Part shown: positions 8,121-16,244 of the stretch, piece after piece
How the letters are laid out: each line of letters starts with the position of its first letter
Position numbering within the stretch: position 1 is the first letter of the stretch
Assembly (NCBI GenBank): GCA_965222695.1
Contig: OZ244967.1
Location: forward strand, 2,790,001-2,854,000
Length of the DNA: 64,000 nt
Source: UBA7957 sp965222695
GTDB taxonomy: Bacteria; Pseudomonadota; Gammaproteobacteria; Granulosicoccales; Granulosicoccaceae
Direction: 5' to 3'
Made by a program: the position numbers and the translations under genes
The notes under the pieces: model-generated
Databases searched by the model: none
Told to the model about the DNA's origin: nothing
What the model saw: the letters and a program-made list of their open reading frames with translations, nothing else

Positions 8121-9596
8121 TCAGCTCAAATGCGCTTTGGCTTCCCGTGCAGCCCGGATACCACTTTCGATTGCGCCGTCTATCCATTCATGCCAGCCGT
8201 TGGCGGTTGCAGCTCCCGCAAAAAAGAGATTACCCTCCGGCTTTTGCAAGGGTTTTAGTGCAGTGCTGAGGTCCCCCGTCGCGTAGGCAGGCCAGGCGCC
8301 CATGGAATAAGGGTCATAAACCCAGTCGTAACCGGTGATCGACAATACGTCGGCTTCCGGCAGGTATTTCTTGATCTCGGCTATCACGGCTTCGTTGTCA
8401 TTGGTGTCGAGATTATCCCGCGAAGAGCCGAAGCAGATTACGATCGAGCCGTCGGGTCCGTGACTCTCGGTTTGCATAAAACAAAATGGCTGGCTTGCCG
8501 CTCCCGCCGCGAGAATCTGACCGACATCCTGTCTGATATGTGCGTAAACCTTGAAGCCTCTTGCCTGACGGTCGCCACTCAGTGCCTGGGTTTTTTCCTC
8601 GGATAACGTGGGCATAAAATCAATTTTGCTGTAAGTGTTGCGCGGTATGGTAATAACAGCAGCTCTGGCGGAAATGGTTTTTTCTTCATCGGTGGTTACC
8701 AGAACCACGTCGCCTTTTTGCTCGATGGTCTCTACAGGCGTGGCCAGTCTGACCTCGACATCGCTGTCTTCCAGCATGGCATTGATCAGGGCGATGGTGC
8801 CGCCTTCAATCTTGTAGCGGGACTGCGCATCCATAAAAGCAGTGAAGTTCCAGCCGGAGCAGGCATAGGCTTTCATGATGGCCGTCGAACTGGCCTTGTC
8901 CATATCCAGACCGATCATGGCACCGAAAATCCCGGTCATCATATCCTGTTGCTCGGGCGGTACGTTTAATTGCTTCATCCGATCTTTGACCGATTGTTTA
9001 TCCAGCTCCGGCACGCTCTCCATATACAAAGGGTCGTAGGGACGCGGGAAATGCACTATGGAGTCATGAAAGAATTTTTCGAAAGCCTCCGCCATGGTGG
9101 TGAACATGCTTAGCGGATCGTGTTGCTCGCGGGTACCGTCAGCACGCAGCACTATGCCGGTGGTCGGCTCTGCGACCGGGCTTTCTTCGACACCAAGGCC
9201 GTAGCGATGCATTTCCGCCCAGACGAAAGGCTGATGCCAGTGAATCCACGTGCCACCGAGTTCAATTTTCTTGCCGGCAAACTCAGAAGTAAAGGTGCGA
9301 CCACCCAGACGCGAACGCGCCTCTAACAGCAATACACGCTTTCCCCCTTTACTCAACTCACGAGCCGCTGTAGCACCGGCAAAACCCGCACCCACAACAA
9401 TGACGTCGTAATCAGTGTCGCCGGCCGCCTCTGTGTCGGCCGCCCTGGACATGCCGGGATTGACGGTTAGCGCAGTACCCACACCCGCAGCAACCGCGGC
9501 GGCACCGCTTTTAAGAAAACGACGACGCGGCGATACGGATGACCCCAGGGGCCGATTTTCAGCACTCTCAGTGGTTAGGTGTTTATCTTGACTCAT
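8121..9596 (-). CDS. Tat-exported flavin amine oxidase, NicA2-like
   Basis: I choose the ATG at 9596, which has an AAAGGAGT site 4-5 bp upstream, giving 491 residues; an upstream in-frame ATG at 9617 lacks such a site. A twin-arginine leader RRRFLK is at residues 24-29 with a hydrophobic stretch to about 50, so the enzyme acts in the periplasm. The FAD site VVGAGFAG is at 67-74, with ARSRLGGRT at 93-101. The block GGTWIHWHQPFVWAEM and the C-terminal AGAATANGWHEWIDGA closely resemble, from memory, nicotine oxidoreductase NicA2. W471, just before IDGA, replaces what I recall as Asn462 in NicA2, so the substrate pocket differs. It forms an operon with the downstream cytochrome c and lies behind two TetR-type operators, divergent from the GS-like ligase. 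The substrate is inferred to be a secondary or tertiary amine. Confidence 0.88.
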   Translation of the reverse strand: MSQDKHLTTESAENRPLGSSVSPRRRFLKSGAAAVAAGVGTALTVNPGMSRAADTEAAGDTDYDVIVVGAGFAGATAARELSKGGKRVLLLEARSRLGGRTFTSEFAGKKIELGGTWIHWHQPFVWAEMHRYGLGVEESPVAEPTTGIVLRADGTREQHDPLSMFTTMAEAFEKFFHDSIVHFPRPYDPLYMESVPELDKQSVKDRMKQLNVPPEQQDMMTGIFGAMIGLDMDKASSTAIMKAYACSGWNFTAFMDAQSRYKIEGGTIALINAMLEDSDVEVRLATPVETIEQKGDVVLVTTDEEKTISARAAVITIPRNTYSKIDFMPTLSEEKTQALSGDRQARGFKVYAHIRQDVGQILAAGAASQPFCFMQTESHGPDGSIVICFGSSRDNLDTNDNEAVIAEIKKYLPEADVLSITGYDWVYDPYSMGAWPAYATGDLSTALKPLQKPEGNLFFAGAATANGWHEWIDGAIESGIRAAREAKAHLS

Positions 9597-9638
9597 AGCG
9601 GACTCCTTTGGATTCAATCAAGGACTGCCACAGCATAA

Positions 9639-9654
9639 TAGGTATAATAACCTA
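9639..9654. promoter_or_regulatory. TetR-type operator 2
   Basis: TAGGTATAATAACCTA is a 16-bp version of the palindrome (TAGGT-N6-ACCTA), 43 bp upstream of the amine oxidase start (minus strand) and in the divergent promoter region shared with the GS-like gene. Confidence 0.7.
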
Positions 9655-9662
9655 AAAAGTCC

Positions 9663-9691
9663 TTGACATTTGAGTTCAGTTTCGGTTAATT
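9663..9691 (+). promoter_or_regulatory. Candidate sigma70 promoter for the GS-like gene
   Basis: TTGACA (9663-9668), a 17-bp spacer and TTAATT (9686-9691) could be -35/-10 elements reading toward 9791. The -10 is poor. Operator 3 starts immediately after it, which would suit repression. Confidence 0.35.
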
Positions 9692-9692
9692 T

Positions 9693-9707
9693 TAGGTTAT
9701 TAACCTA
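9693..9707. promoter_or_regulatory. TetR-type operator 3
   Basis: TAGGTTATTAACCTA is a perfect 15-bp palindrome, the same length class as operator 1. It lies 83 bp before the GS-like start at 9791 and on the downstream edge of the candidate promoter. Confidence 0.75.
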
Positions 9708-9790
9708 TTTTTTACAATAACAAAAATTCTTACTATTACGCCGCCGGTGTACGCTGCACTGCGGCCACCGAAAAATCAGGGGGAAAGCCA

Positions 9791-11209
9791 GTGAATGCCA
9801 CTGATATCAAAACTACGGAGGAACTGCGCCAGTTTCTCAGCAAACGCGAAGAACTTACTCATATCCACGCAGCGGTCATAGATAACACCGGACAGATGCG
9901 CGGTAAGACCTATTCTTTGGAAAAGTTTCTCAAAGGTCTTGACTCAGGTATCGCGCTCACTGCCAATCTGGCCAGTGCCGACATCAGTGATGTGATTTTC
10001 CTGATCGACGGGTTAATGGGCGGAGATTCCAGTTTCTGCGATTCGCTGGTCAGGCCGGTGCCGGAAACGCTGCGCGAGATTCCCTGGGAGTCTCCCAGAC
10101 GTAATCTGCAGATTCTGATGGAATATGTCGGTGATGCAAGCACCTATGCCTGTCCACGCACGCTGCTGAAGCAGCAACTGCAAAAAGCCGAGGAGATGGG
10201 TTTGACACTGACCGCCTCCTTCGAGCTGGAATTTCGTCTCTATAATGAAAGCCTGGAGGAGGCCGTAGAAAAGGGTTTCAGAGATCTGACCCCCTGCCCC
10301 CAACGCAAGCAATATCTGGGCGTATTGCGCCATCAGACCAACAACGACTATATCAATGGTTTGCTCGATACCATGGTGGATATGGGTTTCAATATCGAAA
10401 CCTACCATACCGAGTTGGATCCGGGCTTGCATGAACTGGTGATGCGTTATCAGCCCGGTATGCGGGCTGTCGATGACTGCGCCTATATCCAGACCTATGT
10501 CAAAACCTACACCCAGCGCTTTGGTCGCCTGGCCAGTTTTATGGCGCGCCCTGATGACGATGAAGACGGTAACGGTCTGCACTCGCATATGTCCCTGCAA
10601 AACCTCGACGGTAGCTCGGCTTTTTTTGATGAATCCCGAGCGGACAATATGAGCGACACCATGCGCCATTTTATCGGCGGACAACAGCGTAAACTCCCCG
10701 AGTTGCAGCTAATGCTTGCGCCGAATGTCAATTCCTATCGACGGTTCCTGCCTTGGCAAAATGCCCCTATAGCCACAACCTGGGGTGTGGATAACCGCAC
10801 CGTCGGATTTCGCGTAGTCGGCAACGATAGTCCGAAAGCCATTCGAGTGGAAAACCGCCTGACCGGGGCCGACGCAAATCCTTACTATCTGCTGGCAGCC
10901 AGCCTGGCTGCGGGCCTGTGGGGTATAGAAAACAGCATCGAGCCGAGCGAAAAAATGACGGGCATGAGCTGGGAAAAGGAAGATCAACTGCAAGACTGGC
11001 AAAAGCTGCACAGCACGATGGACGCGGCAATCGCCGCCTTCCGCAGCTCTCAGCTGGCGAAAGACGCTTTCGGCGCCGAGTTTGTGCGGGTGTTCGGTGA
11101 AAACCGCCATCTGCAAAACGAAGAGTTCAAGGAATACCTGGCCGAATCAGGACAGGACGAGGAAAAGATTACCGATTGGGAATTGCAACGCTTTTTAGAG
11201 CTTTCCTAA
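9791..11209 (+). CDS. Glutamine synthetase-like gamma-glutamyl-amine ligase (PuuA type)
   Basis: The 472-residue protein has the glutamine synthetase catalytic fold: FELEFRL at 144-150, PGLHEL at 211-216, HSHMSL at 264-269, NVNSYRRF at 312-319, NRTVGFRV at 335-342 and VENRLTGADANPY at 353-365. The NVNSYRRF form and overall length match gamma-glutamylpolyamine/amine synthetases (PuuA, IpuC) more than true GlnA. Such enzymes use ATP to join glutamate to an amine, protecting the later aldehyde. It is divergent from the NicA2-like oxidase with two operators between, and is followed by an SDR gene 41 bp downstream. The amine substrate is unknown. Primary ammonia assimilation is unlikely given the context. 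Confidence 0.85.
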   Translation: MNATDIKTTEELRQFLSKREELTHIHAAVIDNTGQMRGKTYSLEKFLKGLDSGIALTANLASADISDVIFLIDGLMGGDSSFCDSLVRPVPETLREIPWESPRRNLQILMEYVGDASTYACPRTLLKQQLQKAEEMGLTLTASFELEFRLYNESLEEAVEKGFRDLTPCPQRKQYLGVLRHQTNNDYINGLLDTMVDMGFNIETYHTELDPGLHELVMRYQPGMRAVDDCAYIQTYVKTYTQRFGRLASFMARPDDDEDGNGLHSHMSLQNLDGSSAFFDESRADNMSDTMRHFIGGQQRKLPELQLMLAPNVNSYRRFLPWQNAPIATTWGVDNRTVGFRVVGNDSPKAIRVENRLTGADANPYYLLAASLAAGLWGIENSIEPSEKMTGMSWEKEDQLQDWQKLHSTMDAAIAAFRSSQLAKDAFGAEFVRVFGENRHLQNEEFKEYLAESGQDEEKITDWELQRFLELS

Positions 11210-11250
11210 ATCGTTTACTTGAATCAACGCAACTATTTTTGGAGGAATCT

Positions 11251-12093
11251 ATGAGTGATCTTTTTTCGGTGAAAGACAAGCGTGTCGTCATCACAGGCGG
11301 TACTTCCGGTATTGGTTTAGGTGCGGCCAAACACCTGACCGAACAGGGTGCGAATGTCATTATCTCTGGCCGCCGTGAGGAGGGTCAGCAACTGGCCGAG
11401 GAAATCGGTGCGCGTTTTGTTCAGTGTGACGTGCGCGACGAGCAACAGATCAAATCCATGATTGAAAAAGCCGCCGACATGCTGGGCGGACAAATCGATG
11501 CCTTGTTTTTAAACGCGGGCTTTTCCAATGAGCCTCCTTTCATCGATGAGTTGGAATTCGACCGCATGCGCTATTTGTTTCAGGTGAACTTTGATCATGT
11601 TTGGGCGGGCATACACTATGCCGTACCCTATATGGCTGAATACGGCTCTATTGCAGCGACGACCTCTCCCGCCGCTAATACAACCACGGTGGGTTTCTCC
11701 GCATACTCTCCGGCGAAAGCGGCAACCAAAATGCTGACGCGCACAGCCGCTATTGAATTGGGCGCACGCAATATTCGCGTCAACTCTATCAACCCCGGCG
11801 CGGTGATTACCGGTATGCAGTATCCCGGAGCCCACGACTGGCCGATTGTAAGCCAGCTCAAGGCTGGCGGTGAGTGGCGCCAGCCCCAGGAAATCGCCAT
11901 GTTTTTCCACTTCCTGACTTCCGATGCCTCCCGTCCCATGACCGGTGCCGAACTGACCTGTGATGACGGTATTTCCGCGGGTATCTCCTTAAACGCCATG
12001 ACCGGTATTGCCGAGCGCGCTTTCTCCAGCGGTGAAGCACCAACCGAGATAACCGAGGAGATGAAGGAAAAAGAAGCTCGCAAGAAAATCTAG
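11251..12093 (+). CDS. Short-chain dehydrogenase/reductase
   Basis: The ATG at 11251, with GGAGG 6 bp upstream, is the start, giving 280 residues; an upstream in-frame ATG at 11176 falls inside the preceding gene. It shows the SDR nucleotide motif TGGTSGIG near residue 16, NAG in the fourth strand and the catalytic pair Y-S-P-A-K. It is probably co-transcribed with the GS-like ligase. A good terminator follows at 12109, ending this unit. The C-terminal tail (about 40 charged residues ending KEKEARKKI) is longer than usual. Substrate unknown. Confidence 0.85.
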   Translation: MSDLFSVKDKRVVITGGTSGIGLGAAKHLTEQGANVIISGRREEGQQLAEEIGARFVQCDVRDEQQIKSMIEKAADMLGGQIDALFLNAGFSNEPPFIDELEFDRMRYLFQVNFDHVWAGIHYAVPYMAEYGSIAATTSPAANTTTVGFSAYSPAKAATKMLTRTAAIELGARNIRVNSINPGAVITGMQYPGAHDWPIVSQLKAGGEWRQPQEIAMFFHFLTSDASRPMTGAELTCDDGISAGISLNAMTGIAERAFSSGEAPTEITEEMKEKEARKKI

Positions 12094-12108
12094 GTTTGTG
12101 TCATGCCT

Positions 12109-12155
12109 CGCTGTGAAGGCTGCTTAGCAATGCCTTCACAGCGGATTTTCCGTTT
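12109..12155 (+). terminator. Rho-independent terminator
   Basis: A 12-bp perfect stem, CGCTGTGAAGGC with complement GCCTTCACAGCG and an 11-nt loop, is followed by GATTTTCCGTTT. It ends the GS-like/SDR transcript, 16 bp after the SDR stop. Confidence 0.75.
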
Positions 12156-12175
12156 AGTCGTAGCGGGATTGTATT

Positions 12176-13204
12176 GTGAAGTTATCCAAGCTATCAGTAC
12201 CGATAGTGTATGTTCGCCTTCTGGTTGAGGAGCTGGAAAGTCAACAGATTGGTGTCAGCGGTTGGCTGAAGCCGTTCGGTATCAGGCGCGAAAGCCTTGA
12301 TACCACTGAACAAACTTTAAGCCACGATGTTTATACAGCCTTGGTGACTCACATTTTGCGGAAAGTAGACATACCCGGCCTGGGTTTAAAAGTGGGAGAA
12401 CGCTTCAACCACCTGGAACTCGGACTCCTGGGTTATGCCTTGTCCTGTTGTAAAACCCTTGGCCACATTTTTAAGGTCGACCAGTACTTCTCTCCACTGG
12501 CGAATCGCCCCTTACCCGGTATCCTGCAGGTCCGGGGTCATCTGGCTGTGTATACGATGGACACTACACAACTGCGTTATTCTCCATCGCTGTTGCGCTA
12601 TGAACTGGAAAAGGAGTTTGTGATCTGGTTACGCAGTGCCCGATTCTGGCAAAGTCCAAGCGATTGGTTCAGTGAAGTGAGATTCAGTTTCTCCGCGCCA
12701 AGCGATGCTTCATCATACGAGCAGGTATTCCGCTGTCCGATAAAATACAATCAGCCGCGCGATGAGTTTGTATTTAACGCTGATGATTTGGATGCCCGTT
12801 TAATCGGTCGGCATGATCAGATAAGACAGGCCGGTCAAAACAGGCCGCCGAACGCGATTGGTCACTCTATCAAGAAAGGCGGCCTGAGCGGAGAAATCCG
12901 GGAAATTTTACTGATCTGTGGCAGCCTTTACCCTAGCTTTGAGCAATTAAGCCAGCGGCTGCATATGAGCCCCGCCACCCTGCGACGTAATTTGTTGAAG
13001 GAACGCACCAGCTATAGACAACTGCTGCGGGAATTCCGATTGGAAATTGCGACTCACTTTTTAGCCGAATCGGAACTGTCGGCGGCTGAAATCGCTTATC
13101 TGATCAGTTACAATGATCCGGCCTGTTTTTCGAGGGCTTTCAAGCAAGTGTACCGGCAAACTCCTTTGCAGTATCGCGAGCATGCCTCTACCCATGCTTG
13201 CTGA
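12176..13204 (+). CDS. AraC-family regulator with arabinose-binding-type domain (AraC-1)
   Basis: The start is GTG at 12176; the protein has 342 residues. The N-terminal about 190 residues match the Arabinose_bd-type sensor domain seen in OruR/ArgR-like AraC members. The C-terminus has the double HTH: SPATLRRNLLKERTSYRQLL, then AEIAYLISYNDPACFSRAFK near the end. It is related to the regulators at 30268 and 35055. Its neighbours, an NDH-2-like flavoprotein and an aminotransferase, are likely targets, but no repeated operator is seen before them. Confidence 0.88.
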   Translation: MKLSKLSVPIVYVRLLVEELESQQIGVSGWLKPFGIRRESLDTTEQTLSHDVYTALVTHILRKVDIPGLGLKVGERFNHLELGLLGYALSCCKTLGHIFKVDQYFSPLANRPLPGILQVRGHLAVYTMDTTQLRYSPSLLRYELEKEFVIWLRSARFWQSPSDWFSEVRFSFSAPSDASSYEQVFRCPIKYNQPRDEFVFNADDLDARLIGRHDQIRQAGQNRPPNAIGHSIKKGGLSGEIREILLICGSLYPSFEQLSQRLHMSPATLRRNLLKERTSYRQLLREFRLEIATHFLAESELSAAEIAYLISYNDPACFSRAFKQVYRQTPLQYREHASTHAC

Positions 13205-13254
13205 TTCAATAACGTAAAAACATATCATTTAACATACTTGACGAAGATAAAGCC

Positions 13255-14550
13255 ATGAAAATAATAGTTGTTGGAGGAGGCGCGGGGGGACTCGAGCTTG
13301 TAACAAAACTGGGCAAGAAACTGGGCCGAAAAAACAAAGCCGAAATCATTCTTATTGACAAAAAGCATATTCACTTGTGGAAACCCTTATTGCATGAAGT
13401 CGCCTCAGGCACACTGGATTCCGAAGTGGACTCCATCAGCTACAGAGCACACGCCCATGCAAACGGATTTACGTTCAGACTCGGTACTCTGGCAGATATA
13501 GATCGGGAGAAAAAATTTATCACACTCAAGCCGGAATTCGATAACGAAGGCCTGGAGATTCTTCCTCAGCGAACCGAAAGTTATGATCTTCTGGTATTAG
13601 CGATCGGCAGTGAATCCAACGACTTCGGGACTCCGGGTGTACGCCGGTATTGTGCATTTCTCGACAGTCTCGAACAGGCCAAAAGCTTTCAGACAAAAGT
13701 GCTGAACGGGTTTATCTGGCTGGATCAACGGCTTCAAAGCGAACAGGAAGGCAATATTTCCATCGCTATAGTCGGGGCGGGAGCTACAGGCGTTGAATTG
13801 TCGGCAGAATTGGTGAATGCGCAACAATGGTTCTCCACTTACGGCCTGGATTATATCAAACCGGAGCATTTGAATATCACCTTGATCGAAGCCGGCCCAC
13901 GGATTTTGCCTGTGCTCAGCGAGCAGATCTCGCAATCGGTAGTCAAGGAACTGGAGAAACTCGGTATCACCATACGCACCAATACGCTTATCTCGAAGGC
14001 TGAGTCGGACAAGTTGATTACATCAGAAGGTGAAGCGATTAAGGCGCATGCGATGGTGTGGGCCGCGGGTGTTAAAGCACCAGATTTTTTGAAAGATTTC
14101 GGCGGCCTGCAGACCAATCGGGTAAATCAGATTATCACACGGCCGAATTTGCTGGCCAAGGATGATGATAGCATCTTTGTTATAGGAGATTGTGCCGGCT
14201 GCGAAATCGAGCCTGACCGTTGGGTTCCTCCCAGGGCTCAGTCGGCGCATCAAATGGCCATGCTTACTTATAAAAATATCCTGCATAAACTGGCGGGACA
14301 GGAATTGGCTGATTTTAAATATCAGGATCGAGGCTCATTGGTATCTATAAGCCGATTTTCCGCCGTGGGGCGCCTGATGGGTAATTTTTCAAAAGGCAGT
14401 TTGAACATTGAGGGCAAGATGGCAAGGATGGCCTATATGTCTCTTTATCGAATGCATCAACTTGCACTTCACGGCTGGGTGAAAACGATGTTGATTACCC
14501 TTGCGGAGAAAATCGGCCGCGTGATCAGGCCTCGATTGAAGCTTCACTGA
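13255..14550 (+). CDS. NDH-2-like NAD(P)/FAD oxidoreductase
   Basis: The 431-residue protein has a first dinucleotide site VVGGGAGGLE at residues 5-14, a second GAGATGVELSAEL near 178-190 and the FAD motif IFVIGDCAG. The block KHIHLWKPLLHEVASGTLD is characteristic of type II NADH dehydrogenases, single-subunit enzymes that feed electrons from NADH to quinone at the inner membrane. The C-terminal region (ARMAYMSLYRMHQLALHGW) is amphipathic and may attach it to the membrane. Within the island it could re-oxidise NADH made by the dehydrogenases. It stands 50 bp after AraC-1. Confidence 0.85.
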   Translation: MKIIVVGGGAGGLELVTKLGKKLGRKNKAEIILIDKKHIHLWKPLLHEVASGTLDSEVDSISYRAHAHANGFTFRLGTLADIDREKKFITLKPEFDNEGLEILPQRTESYDLLVLAIGSESNDFGTPGVRRYCAFLDSLEQAKSFQTKVLNGFIWLDQRLQSEQEGNISIAIVGAGATGVELSAELVNAQQWFSTYGLDYIKPEHLNITLIEAGPRILPVLSEQISQSVVKELEKLGITIRTNTLISKAESDKLITSEGEAIKAHAMVWAAGVKAPDFLKDFGGLQTNRVNQIITRPNLLAKDDDSIFVIGDCAGCEIEPDRWVPPRAQSAHQMAMLTYKNILHKLAGQELADFKYQDRGSLVSISRFSAVGRLMGNFSKGSLNIEGKMARMAYMSLYRMHQLALHGWVKTMLITLAEKIGRVIRPRLKLH

Positions 14551-14768
14551 GACAGGCAATCAATTATATTGCAAGCCTGTATCAAGCTTGGACTATCGGT
14601 TGGATATTCCGCTCAGACGGGCCGGTAAAGGTCTGCGTTGTTGTTTAGACCACCTGATTCGGCTCATTGCATCACTTTAATTATCAGCTACCGGTCGGAA
14701 TATTAAAAATGAATAATGCATTCTAGAAAAAATAAATTTTCAGAAAATTTGGATCCACAATTCTAAAC

Positions 14769-14882
14769 GCCGATAGAGCGGGGGCTGTACTGAAGGAAAC
14801 GTCGACGGCAGGGATGCCGTCGCCGAGCCCGCATGGATGCGTTCACGGCGATTTCCGTAAGTACAGCCCCCGCTCTGTCGGC
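14769..14882. repeat. 114-bp inverted-repeat element
   Basis: GCCGATAGAGCGGGGGCTGT... at the left pairs with its complement ending CGCTCTGTCGGC at the right (23 bp, one mismatch). Inside is a smaller palindrome (GACGGCAGGGATGCCGTC) and GCATGGATGCGTTCACGGCG, a style of interspersed repeat. It fills the middle of the 14551-14904 gap and ends 22 bp before the aminotransferase start; the rest of that gap is AT-rich without clear motifs. Confidence 0.65.
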
Positions 14883-14904
14883 AGCACCGCTGCAGGTTAT
14901 ATCC

Positions 14905-16227
14905 ATGAATCGAACTAAATCACAGGCAATGCTGAATCGCGCTTCCCAATATATTCCGGGCGGCGTCTCAAGTTCCATGCGAGCTCTGGATTTCCCGTTC
15001 TTTGTCGAGCGCGGCGAGGGTTCGCATATCTGGGATGTGGATGGCAACGAGTATATAGACTACGTTATGGCCTATGGTCCCCTGGTTCTAGGCCACGCTC
15101 CAAAGTGCGTTAACCAGGCCATACGCGCACAGTTGGACAAAGGCCTGATCCACGGCACAGGGACCGAGCTGGAATATTTACTGGCAAAAGAAATCGTCGA
15201 CCTGGTACCGGGTGTTGATCAGGTACGTTTCGGTACCACCGGTTCCGAGTCGGTTCATATGGCATTGCGTCTGGCACGCGCACACACCGGCCGGGACAAA
15301 ATTGTAAAATTCGAAGGCCATTTTCACGGAACGATCGCGGAAGCCTATCAGAGCGTAACCCCGACCGCCCCCATGGGCCCTGCCCGCGCTCCCTGGACCA
15401 AACGACAGGTCGCCGGCCAACTCGCCAGCAACGAAGCCGATGTTATCATTCAACCATTTAACGATCTCGGCATACTCAAGAAGACGCTGAAAAACCGCGG
15501 TCACGAAATCGCCGCCATAATCCTGGAGCCGATTGCGGCCTATAATGACATTCAAACTCCTGTACCCGGTTTTATAACGGGCTTGCGCCAAATCACCGAG
15601 CAATACGGTGTGTTACTGATCTTCGATGAAGTGGTTACCGGCTTTCGTCTGGCGCTTGGCGGAGCCCAGGAACACTATGGCGTAAAAGCCGATATTACCG
15701 TTATGGCAAAGGGACTGGGTTGCGGTGTTCCTTTAGCCGCAATCGGCGGCGGAAAACCCGTAATGGAGACCATTACCAATCTGACCATGCCGCATTACGG
15801 CACCTATAACGCGGGCGCTCTGTGCCTGTCCGGCGCGCTTGCCGGAATACGGGAGCTACGCAACAGGGACGGTGCTGCAATCAAAAAAATGCATCGTCTG
15901 GGTAAAAAATTACAGACAGGCTTAAACGCTCTGTTCGAGAAGCACGATGCGCCGCTTTCCGCGCAAGGGATTGATCCCTTGTTTAGCATCGTCTGCCGGC
16001 CTGGAAATAAGCCAAGCCGTCATTACCGGGACCTTCTTCCGTGTGACTATGCAACTGCGCGCCGTTTCCGCGACGAAATGTTCGACGCCGGCGTCTGGAT
16101 ACTCAGCCGTGGCACTTGCGTACTGTCCGCGGCACACAGTGAGGCCGATATCACACACACTCTGCGGGTTGCAGAGGAGATACTGCAACAAGGCCAGTGG
16201 TTAAATCGGCCGCTTGAACAAATCTGA
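14905..16227 (+). CDS. Class III aminotransferase, glutamate-1-semialdehyde aminomutase-like
   Basis: I take the ATG at 14905 as the start (440 residues), because the upstream in-frame ATG at 14833 lies inside an inverted-repeat element. PLP-enzyme features are the N-terminal IPGGVSSSMRALDFP, the Asp motif IFDEVVTGFRL and the Schiff-base Lys K269 in VMAKGLGCGVPLAAIGG. The family includes HemL and related amine:pyruvate or beta-amino transaminases. The non-heme setting beside amine-oxidation genes suggests transamination of an amine or amino-acid intermediate. It is convergent with the RND gene, leaving a 17-bp gap. Confidence 0.85.
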   Translation: MNRTKSQAMLNRASQYIPGGVSSSMRALDFPFFVERGEGSHIWDVDGNEYIDYVMAYGPLVLGHAPKCVNQAIRAQLDKGLIHGTGTELEYLLAKEIVDLVPGVDQVRFGTTGSESVHMALRLARAHTGRDKIVKFEGHFHGTIAEAYQSVTPTAPMGPARAPWTKRQVAGQLASNEADVIIQPFNDLGILKKTLKNRGHEIAAIILEPIAAYNDIQTPVPGFITGLRQITEQYGVLLIFDEVVTGFRLALGGAQEHYGVKADITVMAKGLGCGVPLAAIGGGKPVMETITNLTMPHYGTYNAGALCLSGALAGIRELRNRDGAAIKKMHRLGKKLQTGLNALFEKHDAPLSAQGIDPLFSIVCRPGNKPSRHYRDLLPCDYATARRFRDEMFDAGVWILSRGTCVLSAAHSEADITHTLRVAEEILQQGQWLNRPLEQI

Positions 16228-16244
16228 CCCTGATTTGCCGCCTA

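Noticed and set aside
13223..13233. TATCATTTAAC before the NDH-2-like gene
   Set aside because: The position 21 bp upstream does not match the motif; a single half-site is not enough to call an AraC box.
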